A stretch of DNA of 64,000 nucleotides from CAZRXG01 sp964603985 (GTDB lineage: Bacteria; Chloroflexota; Anaerolineae; Aggregatilineales; UBA3940): contig CAZRXG010000011.1 of the NCBI GenBank assembly GCA_964603985.1, positions 49,863 through 113,862 of the forward strand. Reading direction: 5' to 3'. The notes under the pieces were generated by a model. That model was not told where the DNA came from, did no database searches, and saw only the letters and a program-made list of their open reading frames with translations. The translations under genes and the position numbers were made by a program. This document shows, in pieces, positions 17,693 to 26,109 of the stretch (the first letter of the stretch is position 1; each line of letters starts with the position of its first letter).

Positions 17693-17989
17693 CTATGCCT
17701 TTTGCACGTCGAATTCGAGCGGGTTGTGCCCGTGCATCACCTCGTCGGCTATCTGAGTCCACTTCTGCATCGTCCAGGCGATGATGAGCACGCGCCCCTG
17801 CGCGATCTGGTCGGCGAAGCGGGCCGTCTGCTCGGTCGCGACCTCTTCCAGCTGTTCTTCCCTCACGTCGGTGGCATCGTCGGCCACGATGACGATGGTG
17901 TGGCGGGAGATGCCGTGCTTGACCAGGTCGTAGACCACCCGCTGGGCGGTGGTTCCGTTGTCGTACAATCCAATCAATAGCTTTGCCAC
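17693..17989 (-). CDS. Small general-stress-protein-like protein (YflT/DUF1269-like)
   Basis: 98 residues with an N-terminal strand and helix reading LLIGLYDNGTTAQRVVYDL, then ISRHTIVIVADD, which resembles the opening of YflT/general stress protein 17M. The remainder is helical and lacks a membrane segment. GTG start with a purine-rich GGAGAAAAAAG ahead. Function unknown. Confidence 0.6.
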   Translation of the reverse strand: MAKLLIGLYDNGTTAQRVVYDLVKHGISRHTIVIVADDATDVREEQLEEVATEQTARFADQIAQGRVLIIAWTMQKWTQIADEVMHGHNPLEFDVQKA

Positions 17990-18182
17990 TTTTTTCTCCG
18001 TATGCGTGGTGTTATCGGCAGCCTGCCGCCTGGATTATAATGCGTACCCCGGCGATGCGAAAGAAAAAACCTCGCTCGGAAATCCCCTCCCGGCGCGTCG
18101 TGTGACGGGCGGGCGAGTTTTGTGTTAACCCACCATGAGGGTAGAATAGAGGCGGATCTCACCAAGCCTGCCGGAGGAGTGG

Positions 18183-18542
18183 ATGATGAGCAAGACCTTT
18201 GACGAGCTGATGAAGGTGCTGGAGGAAAAAGGGGAAATTCCTGACGACACGGCCAAGAAGCTGATCGAAGAGCACGGCGCGCTCTCCGACGAGGAGAAGA
18301 AGCAGCTCGCCGCTGCCATCAAGATGAAGAAGGCCCTGACCAAGGACAAGGACAAAGAGAAAGACAAGGCCGACAAGAAAGAAGAGAAGGGCGACGAGGA
18401 CAAAGACAAGGAGAAAAAAGACGACGACGAAGTCTCGATGGACGACTATCTGAAGGCTCTAAGCGTCCTGGATTCCGACGACGCAAGCGAGGACGAAAAG
18501 AAAAAGGCCCGGCAGGTCAAGGAGAAATTTGAGAGCGATTGA
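18183..18542 (+). CDS. Highly charged Lys/Asp/Glu-rich protein
   Basis: 119 residues, over half Lys, Asp or Glu, with the central part (about 55-85) made almost only of KDK/KEKD runs and no cysteine or aromatic core. The N-terminal 45 residues form a predicted amphipathic helix pair (FDELMKVLEEKGEIPDDT). GGAGGAG sits just upstream of tandem ATGs (18183 and 18186). It is probably disordered. Function unknown; the strong ribosome site argues it is real. Confidence 0.7.
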   Translation: MMSKTFDELMKVLEEKGEIPDDTAKKLIEEHGALSDEEKKQLAAAIKMKKALTKDKDKEKDKADKKEEKGDEDKDKEKKDDDEVSMDDYLKALSVLDSDDASEDEKKKARQVKEKFESD

Positions 18543-18566
18543 CGGCTCCCCGCTGCGGCCAGACCG

Positions 18567-18764
18567 TCAGTACGGCACCCCGTCCTCGCCTTCGGGCATG
18601 ATGATCCAGAGAGCGATGTAGAGCGGAATGCCCACCCCAACAGATAAGAGGACAAACAAAACACGCACCAGCGTGGGACTGATCTCATAGTACTCTGCCA
18701 GACCACCACACACCCCGGCGATTATTCTTTTGGTAGTCGGGCGCTGAAGTACTTTATCCTCCAT
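18567..18764 (-). CDS. PspC-domain small membrane protein
   Basis: 65 residues, essentially one PspC domain: RIIAGVCGGLAEYYEISPT followed by a hydrophobic helix LVRVLFVLLSVGVGIPLYI and the usual IMPEGE end. PspC proteins sense envelope stress or partner with PspA-like systems. Start placed at MEDKVLQ (18764); the longer frame upstream is unrelated. It is divergent from the kinase at 18953, so the two may share a control region. Confidence 0.9.
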   Translation of the reverse strand: MEDKVLQRPTTKRIIAGVCGGLAEYYEISPTLVRVLFVLLSVGVGIPLYIALWIIMPEGEDGVPY

Positions 18765-18952
18765 ATTCTGTCTCCCGGCCTCCTTGTGAGGAAGTCGCTG
18801 TGCGCAGCGAGCACTGCCTTCGCCTCCATAATACGCAAACCCCGAAGCCGGGTTGCCGTTGCGGCCCAGTTCGGGGAGCACCGGCGAGGGCGGATTATGC
18901 GGAAGTATGCTATAACGTAGATAGACGCACACAACGGAGAATCGGATCAGCC

Positions 18953-20353
18953 GTGAACCGGGACCTGACAGGCCAGAAACTTGGCCGGTACGTACTACGC
19001 GAGGTGATCGGGCGGGGCGGGATGGCGGTCGTCTACCGCGCCAGCCAGCCGACCATCGGGCGCGAAGTGGCGGTCAAGGTTATCACGACCGGGGCCGCAC
19101 GCCACCCGGCCCTGCTCAGCCGCTTCGAGCAGGGCACTCTATCGGGGGCCAAGCTTCAACACCCCCACATCCTGCCGATCTACGACTACGGCGTCGAGGG
19201 GCCGTACCTGTACGTCGTGACGGCCTACCTGCCGGGCGGCACGCTCTCGCAGCGCATCGCGATCAGCGCCGAGGGACTGGCGCTGGAGGAGGTGGTGCGC
19301 ATTACGACGCAGCTTGCCTCCGCGCTCGACTACGCGCACGGGCGGGGCGTCGTCCACCGTGACGTGAAGCCTGGCAATGTGCTGCTCGACGGCCAGGACA
19401 ACGCCTACCTGTCCGATTTTGGCATCGCCCAACTGCTCGACGCCGTCGGGGAGGTGCCGGGCGTGACGTTCGGCACGTATGCTTACATGGCCCCCGAGCT
19501 GGTCGTGAGCAGCGCCGCCGGCCCGGCCAGCGACATCTACGCGCTGGGCGTCGTGATTTTCGAGATGCTGACCGGTCGCCGCCCGTTCGAGATCCGCGAC
19601 CGCGAGAGCTTCCTGGCCGTGCACGCCGAGCCGTCAACGCCGGACATCCTGCGCTGGCGGCCCTCGCTGCCGCCCGGTGTGCGCGTGGTCGTCGCGCAGG
19701 CGATGAACCCCGACCCTCTCGCCCGCCCGCCGCACGCCTCGGCGCTGGCGGTGGTCCTGGCGCGCGCCGCCGGGCTGTCGATTGCTTCTCCCACCGCCGA
19801 CGCCGAAGCCGAAAGCGCGGTCGCGGCCCCCGAAGCCGGGGAGGGCGGTCACGCTGCCCCGGCCCCGCCTGAACGGGCACCGCTGTGGCGCGACATCGAG
19901 CCGGCTGCCGGGCTGCCGGAGACGGAAGACCCCGCTACCGAGCCGTACCTGAAAGACACACCGCCTCCGTTCCCGCCACCACAGCCATCGCAGCCACCAC
20001 AGTTCCCCCAGCTACCACAGTCCTCCCAGCCATCGCAGTTCCCACAGTTCTCCCAGCCACCACAGTTCCCACAGTCTCCCCAACCACCACAGTCCCCACC
20101 GCTCCCACCATTCCCACCGCTGCCGTCCGCCGGGGGGTGGGCCGCCAACGGCCACAGTCCCCCGACCGATATCCCCGTTCCCACCCAGCAGGGGGGCTTC
20201 GGCCCGACAGACTCCGACGAGATGGCCGAGGAGGAGCGGATGGTGGACATCCTGCTGTGGGCGCTTTTTGGCCTCTCGCTGATGGCGCTGGCGGTGCTGC
20301 TGGTGATGGTGCTGAGCAGCCTCGGCGAGCCGTCGGGAGGCGTGATCCGGTAA
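18953..20353 (+). CDS. PknB-type Ser/Thr protein kinase with Pro/Gln-rich linker and C-terminal TM
   Basis: 466 residues from a GTG. The kinase domain has the Gly loop GRGGMAVV, Lys42 (VAVKVI), HRDVKPGN, DFG and MAPE, so it is active by motif. After about 270 a low-complexity Pro/Gln/Phe/Ser linker repeats PPQFPQ-type units (about 330-385). One hydrophobic helix (about 432-455) lies near the C-terminus with only a dozen residues outside, so there is no sensor domain. The kinase would sit at the inner face of the membrane. The start is the weakest point: GGAG is 13 nt upstream. Confidence 0.9.
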   Translation: MNRDLTGQKLGRYVLREVIGRGGMAVVYRASQPTIGREVAVKVITTGAARHPALLSRFEQGTLSGAKLQHPHILPIYDYGVEGPYLYVVTAYLPGGTLSQRIAISAEGLALEEVVRITTQLASALDYAHGRGVVHRDVKPGNVLLDGQDNAYLSDFGIAQLLDAVGEVPGVTFGTYAYMAPELVVSSAAGPASDIYALGVVIFEMLTGRRPFEIRDRESFLAVHAEPSTPDILRWRPSLPPGVRVVVAQAMNPDPLARPPHASALAVVLARAAGLSIASPTADAEAESAVAAPEAGEGGHAAPAPPERAPLWRDIEPAAGLPETEDPATEPYLKDTPPPFPPPQPSQPPQFPQLPQSSQPSQFPQFSQPPQFPQSPQPPQSPPLPPFPPLPSAGGWAANGHSPPTDIPVPTQQGGFGPTDSDEMAEEERMVDILLWALFGLSLMALAVLLVMVLSSLGEPSGGVIR

Positions 20354-20381
20354 GAGACCAAACCTGCCTGCAGGTGAAAGA

Positions 20382-20412
20382 GAAGCCCCGCCTGTACACC
20401 GGGCGGGGCTTC
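20382..20412. terminator. Hairpin between convergent genes, probable terminator
   Basis: GAAGCCCCGCC (20382-20392) pairs perfectly with GGCGGGGCTTC (20402-20412). T-content after it is poor on the plus strand and moderate (TCTCTTTC) on the minus strand. It lies between the kinase and the MerR gene. Confidence 0.55.
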
Positions 20413-20421
20413 CCGGTTTGC

Positions 20422-21234
20422 CTATGCCTTCTCGACCGGGATTTGTAGCTCGGTCACGTAAGTATCCGGATCGCCCTGGCCCGGCCCGCGCAGGTAGATC
20501 TCGCGGTTGGGGCCGACGATGCGGTAGCCGTTCTCCTCGATCCAGGCCATCAGCGCGGCATAGGCCGTGTGGATGGCCTCGTAGCTGCCCTGGTGTATCA
20601 CCGAAGCCACCGCATCGACGGCGGGCAGCTCGCGAACCTGCACCCGCTCGTCGCCGGGCAGGTCCGTGCTGACCGGCACGGCGGCTTCCACGTCCGTGTC
20701 CTTCTCGCGGTACCCGGCGTCGTAGTAGATGCAGATCGGCGGCCCGCCCGGCGCGGCCCCGTGCTGCCCGATGTGGCCGAACACCGCCGAGAGCAGCTCG
20801 CCGACGTGGGCGTAGCTGGGGATCACGTCGCGGGCGGCGGCTATCTTCATCGCTTCGACTTTCTTGAGCACAATCTCGTGTTCCGGCATCTTGCCCTCCT
20901 GCTCGATCAGTTTCAGCCGCGCTTCCACCCGCGCCAGCCGCGCCCGCTCGTGCTCGATGTGGTGCTCGATCTCGGCCTGTTTCATCTGGAGCATGCCCCG
21001 GATCTGGCTGGCAGGCAGGTCGCCCGCCAGCAGATTGCCGATTTGCTCCAGCGAGAAGCCGAGGTCCTTGAGCGCCAGAATCCGGTTCAGGCGGGGCAGT
21101 TGGTCGACGGTGTAGTAGCGGTAGCCGGTGAAGCGATCCACCTGGGCCGGTTTGAGCAGGCCCAGGTCGTCGTAGTAGCGCAGCGCTTTCACCGTCACCT
21201 GGCTGAGCTTGGAAAAGTCACCGATCTTGAACAT
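20422..21234 (-). CDS. MerR-family regulator with GyrI-like effector-binding domain (BmrR type)
   Basis: 270 residues. The N-terminal winged helix (MFKIGDFSKLSQVTVKALRYYDDLGLLKP, first part) is typical of MerR; a coiled-coil follows (about 80-115). The C-terminal ~150 residues form a GyrI/BmrR-like drug-binding fold (VIHQGSYEAIHTAYAALMAW, RGPGQGDPDTYVTELQIPV). It would bind cationic or hydrophobic drugs and untwist its promoter. The upstream element with a 19-bp spacer is most likely its own target. No efflux pump is next to it. Confidence 0.93.
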   Translation of the reverse strand: MFKIGDFSKLSQVTVKALRYYDDLGLLKPAQVDRFTGYRYYTVDQLPRLNRILALKDLGFSLEQIGNLLAGDLPASQIRGMLQMKQAEIEHHIEHERARLARVEARLKLIEQEGKMPEHEIVLKKVEAMKIAAARDVIPSYAHVGELLSAVFGHIGQHGAAPGGPPICIYYDAGYREKDTDVEAAVPVSTDLPGDERVQVRELPAVDAVASVIHQGSYEAIHTAYAALMAWIEENGYRIVGPNREIYLRGPGQGDPDTYVTELQIPVEKA

Positions 21235-21283
21235 GGTTTCTCTCCGCGCGCGTCAAGAAAGTTGAAGGCCTTCATCTATATAT

Positions 21284-21314
21284 AGTATGCACCCTCCCGC
21301 AGGGGGAGAGTCAA
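21284..21314 (-). promoter_or_regulatory. MerR-type promoter/operator with 19-bp spacer
   Basis: On the minus strand TTGACT and CATACT are separated by exactly 19 nt (CTCCCCCTGCGGGAGGGTG). The spacer is an imperfect palindrome (CTCCC...GGGAG). Overlong 19-bp spacers with a central palindrome are the hallmark of promoters controlled by MerR-family DNA distortion; the MerR gene starts 50 nt downstream. Confidence 0.8.
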
Positions 21315-21340
21315 GGGGAATTCCGCGCCCCGGCAGACCC

Positions 21341-21586
21341 TCACAGGCGGTCACGGTCGGCCAGGGCCTCGACGAGCGTCGTTTGCCAGACGGGGTAGCG
21401 CCAGTCCTGGGTGGGGCGGTTGGCCCCTTCCAGCCACAGCTCCACGCGGACGGCGTAATCCAGGGCCAGGTCGTGCGACATGTGGCGGGTGGCCCTATCG
21501 TAGCGGCGCAGCAGGCGGCGGGTGGTGGCAGGCTGGTGAAGCCACCACCACGCCGCGCGGACGATCTTGCTTAATTTGCGCCCCAC
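21341..21586 (-). CDS. Small basic, Trp-rich hypothetical protein
   Basis: 81 residues starting GTG (MGRKLSKIVRAAWWWLHQPA), rich in Arg and Trp. It begins 6 nt after the stop of the pentapeptide gene in the same direction, so it is probably co-translated. No family recognised. A weak ribosome site (AAGGG) lies in the short gap. It could alternatively be a chance frame. Confidence 0.5.
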   Translation of the reverse strand: MGRKLSKIVRAAWWWLHQPATTRRLLRRYDRATRHMSHDLALDYAVRVELWLEGANRPTQDWRYPVWQTTLVEALADRDRL

Positions 21587-21592
21587 CGGCCC

Positions 21593-22498
21593 TTACCGCC
21601 GGTACTCCCCGCCGCTCCAATGCTGCCGGTACCATGCCTCGGCGTCGGCGTGAAGCCTCTGCAGGTACTCCTCGGCCCACGCCTGTCCGTACAGGTAGTC
21701 TTGAAGCGAGACGCCGTAGAACCCGGCCATCGCTTTGGGGTCGTTGGAGCCGATGCCCTCTCCGCGTGCCCATCCCACGTCGCGCGTCAGGTTAAACCGC
21801 CCGTCGTAGTGGCTGCCGTCGGGCATGGTCGCGCCGCGCAGGCAGTCGGCCTGGACAAGCTGCACGTCCGCGACGTCCGCCTCCTGCAGGTTGGCGTACC
21901 ACAGTTCTGCCCCCCGCAGGTTGGCCTCCAACAGGACCGCCCGCTGTAGGTCGGCCCTGCGCAGCTCGGCCCCCTGCAAGTCGGCGTTCTTCAGGGATGC
22001 CCCTTGCAGGCTGGCCGAGAACAGGCTCGCGCCGCGCAGGTTGGCGTCGTTCAGGCGCGCCTTTTGCAGGTCGGCGCTCCACAGGCGCGCCGCCTTCAGC
22101 CCGGCCTTGGTTAGGTCGGCTGTGTGCAGGTTGGCCCCGTCCAGCCGTGCACCTTCGAGCGACCCATCTTCCAGCCAGCCCTCCAGCCGCAGCACGCGCA
22201 GCGCCTCGGCTGCCAGTTCGCTGTAGGGGCTGCCCATTTGCAGGCTCAGGCGCCGCTTTTCCTGCTGGATGGTCCGGTGCCGGTTCAGAGCGTCGATGGC
22301 CAGGACGGTGATGGCGATGCTGATCAGCGCGATGCCCGCGTTGGCGTAGAAGTCTCTGACGGCGTCGAGCAAGGTGACATTCTCCGGGTCGACCAGGCTG
22401 CCGCCGACGACGACCACCAGACCCAGCGCCAGTACGATCACGCCGATCAACACGGTGACGATTGTGCCTCTCCGGTTCGCTTTCCATACGTGCTTCAT
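21593..22498 (-). CDS. Membrane-anchored pentapeptide-repeat protein
   Basis: 301 residues. Two hydrophobic helices (about 12-33 and 50-72) precede a cytosolic pentapeptide stretch of A(D/N)LxxA units (about 112-220), such as ANLHTADLTKAGLKAARLW, which would form a right-handed quadrilateral beta helix. The C-terminal 60 residues (RDVGWARGEGIGSND onward) are unique. Membrane-anchored pentapeptide proteins with this architecture are common but mostly uncharacterised. Divergent from the kinase-protease gene at 22658. Confidence 0.88.
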   Translation of the reverse strand: MKHVWKANRRGTIVTVLIGVIVLALGLVVVVGGSLVDPENVTLLDAVRDFYANAGIALISIAITVLAIDALNRHRTIQQEKRRLSLQMGSPYSELAAEALRVLRLEGWLEDGSLEGARLDGANLHTADLTKAGLKAARLWSADLQKARLNDANLRGASLFSASLQGASLKNADLQGAELRRADLQRAVLLEANLRGAELWYANLQEADVADVQLVQADCLRGATMPDGSHYDGRFNLTRDVGWARGEGIGSNDPKAMAGFYGVSLQDYLYGQAWAEEYLQRLHADAEAWYRQHWSGGEYRR

Positions 22499-22588
22499 CG
22501 CCGCCTCTCTCTCTTTAAGGAAGGTCCTTCCCTCCCACTATAACCGAAATTGCAAACTACCAAAACTCTATCTATCGCCTGCCCACAG

Positions 22589-22616
22589 TTGACATACACT
22601 CACAATAGAGTATGCT
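22589..22616 (+). promoter_or_regulatory. Sigma-70-type promoter of the kinase-protease gene
   Basis: Perfect TTGACA, 16 nt, TATGCT. The coding start is 42 nt downstream, leaving a short leader with GGAG ahead of the ATG. Confidence 0.7.
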
Positions 22617-22657
22617 GGGCATGAAGCGACACCATTGGCAAACGGAGCAGGGAGAAC

Positions 22658-24487
22658 ATGACCGGATCGCTGATCGGAAAAGTCATGGGCCGATGCCGCG
22701 TCGTGCGGCAGTTGGGCCGGGGCGGGATGTCGACCATCTACTTGGCCCACCAGGAGTCGGTGGGCCGCGACGTGGCGCTCAAGGTGCTCTCGCCGACGCT
22801 GCTGGACGACACGACCTTCGTGAAGCGCTTCACCCGCGAGGTGGAGACGACCGCCGCCTTGCAGCACCCGCACATCATCCCACTCTACGATCACGGGGTG
22901 CAAGATGACCTGCCCTACATCGTGATGGCCTACATCCCCGGCGGTTCGCTCAAAGACCTGATCGCGGTTGGGGCGATGAAACCCGACGAGATCGCGCGGG
23001 TCATCGACCAGGTGGCGCTGGCACTCGACTACGCGCACGAGCACGGCGTGATCCACCGCGACATCAAACCGGCCAACATCCTGCTTGACCAGCAGCGGAA
23101 CGCGATCCTGTCCGACTTTGGGATCGCCAAGGTGATCGCCGACACGCAAACGCTGACCCAGGACGCCATCGTGGGGACGTTTGCCTACCTGGCCCCGGAG
23201 ACGATCGCGCCGAACAACCCCATCACCGTGGCGGTGGACGTGTACAGCCTGGCGGTGACGATCTACCAGATGCTGACCGGCGAGCTGCCCTTCAAGGGGG
23301 ACAGCTCAGCCGAGATGATGTGGGCGCACGTCAACCAGCCTGCACCCCTCATCACCGCGTGCCACCCGGAGCTTCCTCCCGCCCTCGACGCCGTGCTGCA
23401 AAAGGCACTTGCCAAGTCGCCGTTGGCGCGTTACCGGAGCGCGGGGGAGCTGGCGAAAGACCTGCGGGCCGTGGCCGCCGGGCGCAAGCCGGAGGTCGCC
23501 GACGCCGACCTGACGCCGACCGTGCTGCTGGGGCCGTCCCTCGCGCCCGCGTCGCGGCTGGAGGACGCGGTGAAGCGCACCATCGACCAGGTGGTGAAGA
23601 TCACATTGCCCGGCGGCGGGTCGGGGAGCGGGATTTACCTGCCGGGCGCGCAGATCATGACCTGCCTGCACGTCGTCGACGGCGAGGCGGGCATGGGCGT
23701 GCATTTCCGCACCGGCGAGCAGATCGAGGCCGATGTCGTCGCCACCGACCACAAGCTCGACCTGGCCCTGCTGAAGCTGCGTAAGACGCCCGGCACGCTG
23801 ACTCCCAAGCAGCTTGGCGGCATCCTGCGCGAGGAAAGCGACCTGAAGCCGGGCGAGGTGCTGGCCGCCATCGGCCATCCTCTCGGCCTGGACTGGTCGG
23901 TGACGGGCGGGCACTTCAACGCGGTTCGCCGGCCGGGCGAACCCCCGCTGCCGGAGTTCGGCATCGCGCTGGACACGCCGCTGGTGCAGGTTGACGTGAC
24001 AATCAACGCCGGGAACTCCGGCGGGCCGCTGCTCGACGCCGGGGGGCGGCTGGTCGGGCTGGCGGACAGCATCATCAACCCGGCGCTTGCCAACAACATC
24101 GGCTTCGCTATTATGGCCTCGACGGTGTGGGACTTCTGGAAGGAGCACCGCGAGGCGGTCAAGCCGCTGGTCGCGTACAACTGCAATCACCACCACCCCG
24201 CCGACCAGACCTACTGCCCGCTCACCGGGAAGCCCATCGAGCCGCTTGAGCCGGTGCCCATGCCGGCGGGGGGAGGCGTGCGCTATTCGTGCGGGCACGT
24301 GCACCCGCCGGGACTGGCGTACTGCCCGCTGATCGGCAAGCCCGCTCACCCGGTGGACGAGGACATGACCGAGACCCAGGTGGACGCGCCCAAGACGGAG
24401 GCGCACGTAACGTGCACCAACTGCGGGCACCTGTACCCGGTCGGCCTGAGCCACTGCCCGCAGTGTGGAAAGCCGCGTAAGGAATAG
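22658..24487 (+). CDS. Ser/Thr kinase fused to trypsin-like (S1C/HtrA-type) protease with Cys-rich tail
   Basis: 609 residues, no membrane segment. Kinase (1-275): GRGGMS loop, Lys42, HRD 133-135, DFG 153-155, LAPE. Protease (about 300-495): charge-relay residues His338 (TCLHVVDG), Asp368 (HKLDLALL) and Ser454 (AGNSGGPL) are all present. Tail (about 505-609): three similar Cys/His modules of form C-x(9-12)-C-P-x(3)-GKP; the last reads CTNCGHLYP then CPQCGKP and looks like a zinc ribbon, the first two have lost one Cys pair. No PDZ. A cytosolic phospho-controlled protease is suggested; this is inference. Confidence 0.92.
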   Translation: MTGSLIGKVMGRCRVVRQLGRGGMSTIYLAHQESVGRDVALKVLSPTLLDDTTFVKRFTREVETTAALQHPHIIPLYDHGVQDDLPYIVMAYIPGGSLKDLIAVGAMKPDEIARVIDQVALALDYAHEHGVIHRDIKPANILLDQQRNAILSDFGIAKVIADTQTLTQDAIVGTFAYLAPETIAPNNPITVAVDVYSLAVTIYQMLTGELPFKGDSSAEMMWAHVNQPAPLITACHPELPPALDAVLQKALAKSPLARYRSAGELAKDLRAVAAGRKPEVADADLTPTVLLGPSLAPASRLEDAVKRTIDQVVKITLPGGGSGSGIYLPGAQIMTCLHVVDGEAGMGVHFRTGEQIEADVVATDHKLDLALLKLRKTPGTLTPKQLGGILREESDLKPGEVLAAIGHPLGLDWSVTGGHFNAVRRPGEPPLPEFGIALDTPLVQVDVTINAGNSGGPLLDAGGRLVGLADSIINPALANNIGFAIMASTVWDFWKEHREAVKPLVAYNCNHHHPADQTYCPLTGKPIEPLEPVPMPAGGGVRYSCGHVHPPGLAYCPLIGKPAHPVDEDMTETQVDAPKTEAHVTCTNCGHLYPVGLSHCPQCGKPRKE

Positions 24488-24534
24488 CGGGCAGCGCGCA
24501 GCCAAGCAGCGCGCAGCCAAGCAGGAAAAAACAA

Positions 24535-24567
24535 ACAGGGCCGTACGCAATGACACGGCCCTGTTTT
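24535..24567. terminator. Bidirectional Rho-independent terminator
   Basis: ACAGGGCCGT (24535-24544) pairs with ACGGCCCTGT (24555-24564), followed by TTTGCTC on the plus strand and by TTGTTTTTTCC on the minus strand. It separates the convergent kinase-protease and WD40 lipoprotein genes. A 16-nt direct repeat (AGCGCGCAGCCAAGC, two copies) sits just before it. Confidence 0.85.
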
Positions 24568-24620
24568 GCTCGTAGCCGTCACCGGCGAACGGGTGACGCG
24601 CTCGGCGCAGTCGAGCGCGC

Positions 24621-25781
24621 TCAGCGCAGACCGACGACGTAGGCCGAGCCGTTGTCCAGGGCCACAGCCAGCAGCTCGCCGTCGGTCGACGGGCTGATCA
24701 TCCAGATCGCCTTGGGGAAGCTCAGGCTGGTCAGCAGGTTGCCCTCACTGGTATCCCAACCTATCAGCCAGCCGTCGTTGCCTGCCCCGTAGTAGATATC
24801 GCTCCCCGGCGAGAACGCGCCGTCCAGGCAGCCGCCGCCGAACAGATCGTCCCCGGAGAGCACCACCTCCCAGTTGGTTGTCTCCCAGATGTAGACGCCG
24901 CCGCCCTTATTGCAACTGGCGAGCATCGTCCCGTCGGGGGAGAACTCCATGTCAAACGTCGCGCCGCGCGTAGCCAGGGTGTCCTCGAAGACGATCACGC
25001 CGGTGTCCGCTTCGAGCACGGAGATCCGGCCGTCGCCGTCGGCGGTCGCCAGCATCGACCCGTCAGGCGTATAGGCCAGCGCCCAGAGGACGTATCCAGC
25101 CGGATTTTTGAGGGTTTCATCGGCAAGGAGCGTCCCGGATTTGGGGTCGACGAACTCGATTTTGCTGCTCCTTTCGCCGACGACGGCCAGGCGGGTGCCA
25201 TCCGGCGACCACACCACACGGAAGACAAACGAGTTCACGATCACGTCGCTCACCATCTTGCCGGACTGGGGATCCCAGAGGTAGACGTGAAAGCCGCCGG
25301 ACGAGGCCAGCAGCGCGCCGTCCGGGGAGTAGGCCAGACCGTAGCCGTACTCGCCGGAGCCGGGCATCTCGCGCACCAGGTCACCGCTGTCGGCATCGAA
25401 GATACGCACCAGCTTGTCGTAGCCAGATGTCGCGAACAGGTGCGACCCCGGCGCGAAGGCGGTGGTCAGCAGCGGCGTCTCCGCGATGTTGATCGTGCGC
25501 AGCGTGGCGAGGTCGGCGGCGTTGTCCACCGTGATCCCGGCCTCAGGCTCAGGGGTTGGGGAAGGCTCTTCGGGCTTCGGCGTTGCGGTGGGAGGGGCTT
25601 CGGTCGGCTCTTCCACGACCTCTGCCGCCGCTTCTTCCTCTACCGCCGCTTCCTCCGTCTCTTCCTCCTTGCCACCACCCAACGACCCACAGGCCAGGCT
25701 CGCAATAATGAGCGCCGCCAGCGCCACCAGCACGACCACCCGGCCAGATCTGAAACGAGCGCTAAAAAGGTTACTCAGCAC
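24621..25781 (-). CDS. WD40-repeat lipoprotein
   Basis: 386 residues from GTG with AGGAGG upstream. Signal sequence and lipobox IASLAC put it on the outer face of the membrane; an acidic, Glu/Ala/Pro linker follows. Seven or so WD40/YVTN-like blades then run to the C-terminus, with typical phrases FSPDGTMLASC, YSPDGALLASSGG, VRIFDADSG and LYLWDPQSG-like turns. It is likely a beta-propeller binding protein; partner unknown. Confidence 0.88.
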   Translation of the reverse strand: MLSNLFSARFRSGRVVVLVALAALIIASLACGSLGGGKEEETEEAAVEEEAAAEVVEEPTEAPPTATPKPEEPSPTPEPEAGITVDNAADLATLRTINIAETPLLTTAFAPGSHLFATSGYDKLVRIFDADSGDLVREMPGSGEYGYGLAYSPDGALLASSGGFHVYLWDPQSGKMVSDVIVNSFVFRVVWSPDGTRLAVVGERSSKIEFVDPKSGTLLADETLKNPAGYVLWALAYTPDGSMLATADGDGRISVLEADTGVIVFEDTLATRGATFDMEFSPDGTMLASCNKGGGVYIWETTNWEVVLSGDDLFGGGCLDGAFSPGSDIYYGAGNDGWLIGWDTSEGNLLTSLSFPKAIWMISPSTDGELLAVALDNGSAYVVGLR

Positions 25782-26035
25782 CGTCTTCCTCCTTTGTTTA
25801 GAGATAAAAACACAACGGGGCCTGCTCGCCTGGCGAGTACTGCCCCAGACGGGAGTTTCGGTCAATCACGAGACTGAGAAAAGCTGTGATCACCCAAACC
25901 AGTCTCTCGTATACCATATTTTTCCCGGTAGCGATAGTCGGGGCAGGGGCGCTCAAACACGACTGCGCCGTCGGCGCGGATCGCCGGGATGGTGCGTGTC
26001 GTCGTGCTGTCTGCCTCCCAAATCCACGCGATGAG
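25782..26035. other. Non-coding spacer
   Basis: Leader of the WD40 lipoprotein gene and tail of the DUF5684 gene. Apart from the lipoprotein ribosome site near 25787-25795 and the terminator described separately, no gene, promoter match or repeat was recognised. Confidence 0.55.
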
Positions 26036-26064
26036 AAAAATGAAGCCGAGCGGCGCTCGGCTTC
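26036..26064 (-). terminator. Rho-independent terminator of the DUF5684 gene
   Basis: On the minus strand GAAGCCGAGC pairs perfectly with GCTCGGCTTC over a 3-nt loop and is followed by ATTTTTC. It lies 46 nt past the stop codon at 26110. Confidence 0.85.
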
Positions 26065-26109
26065 GTTATTCCCGGTCAGGTGTTGGGCAATTATGCTATG
26101 TAACGAAGA

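Noticed and set aside
23306..24556. 416-codon minus-strand frame opposite the kinase-protease gene
   Set aside because: Antisense shadow of the protease region; no start signal or motifs.
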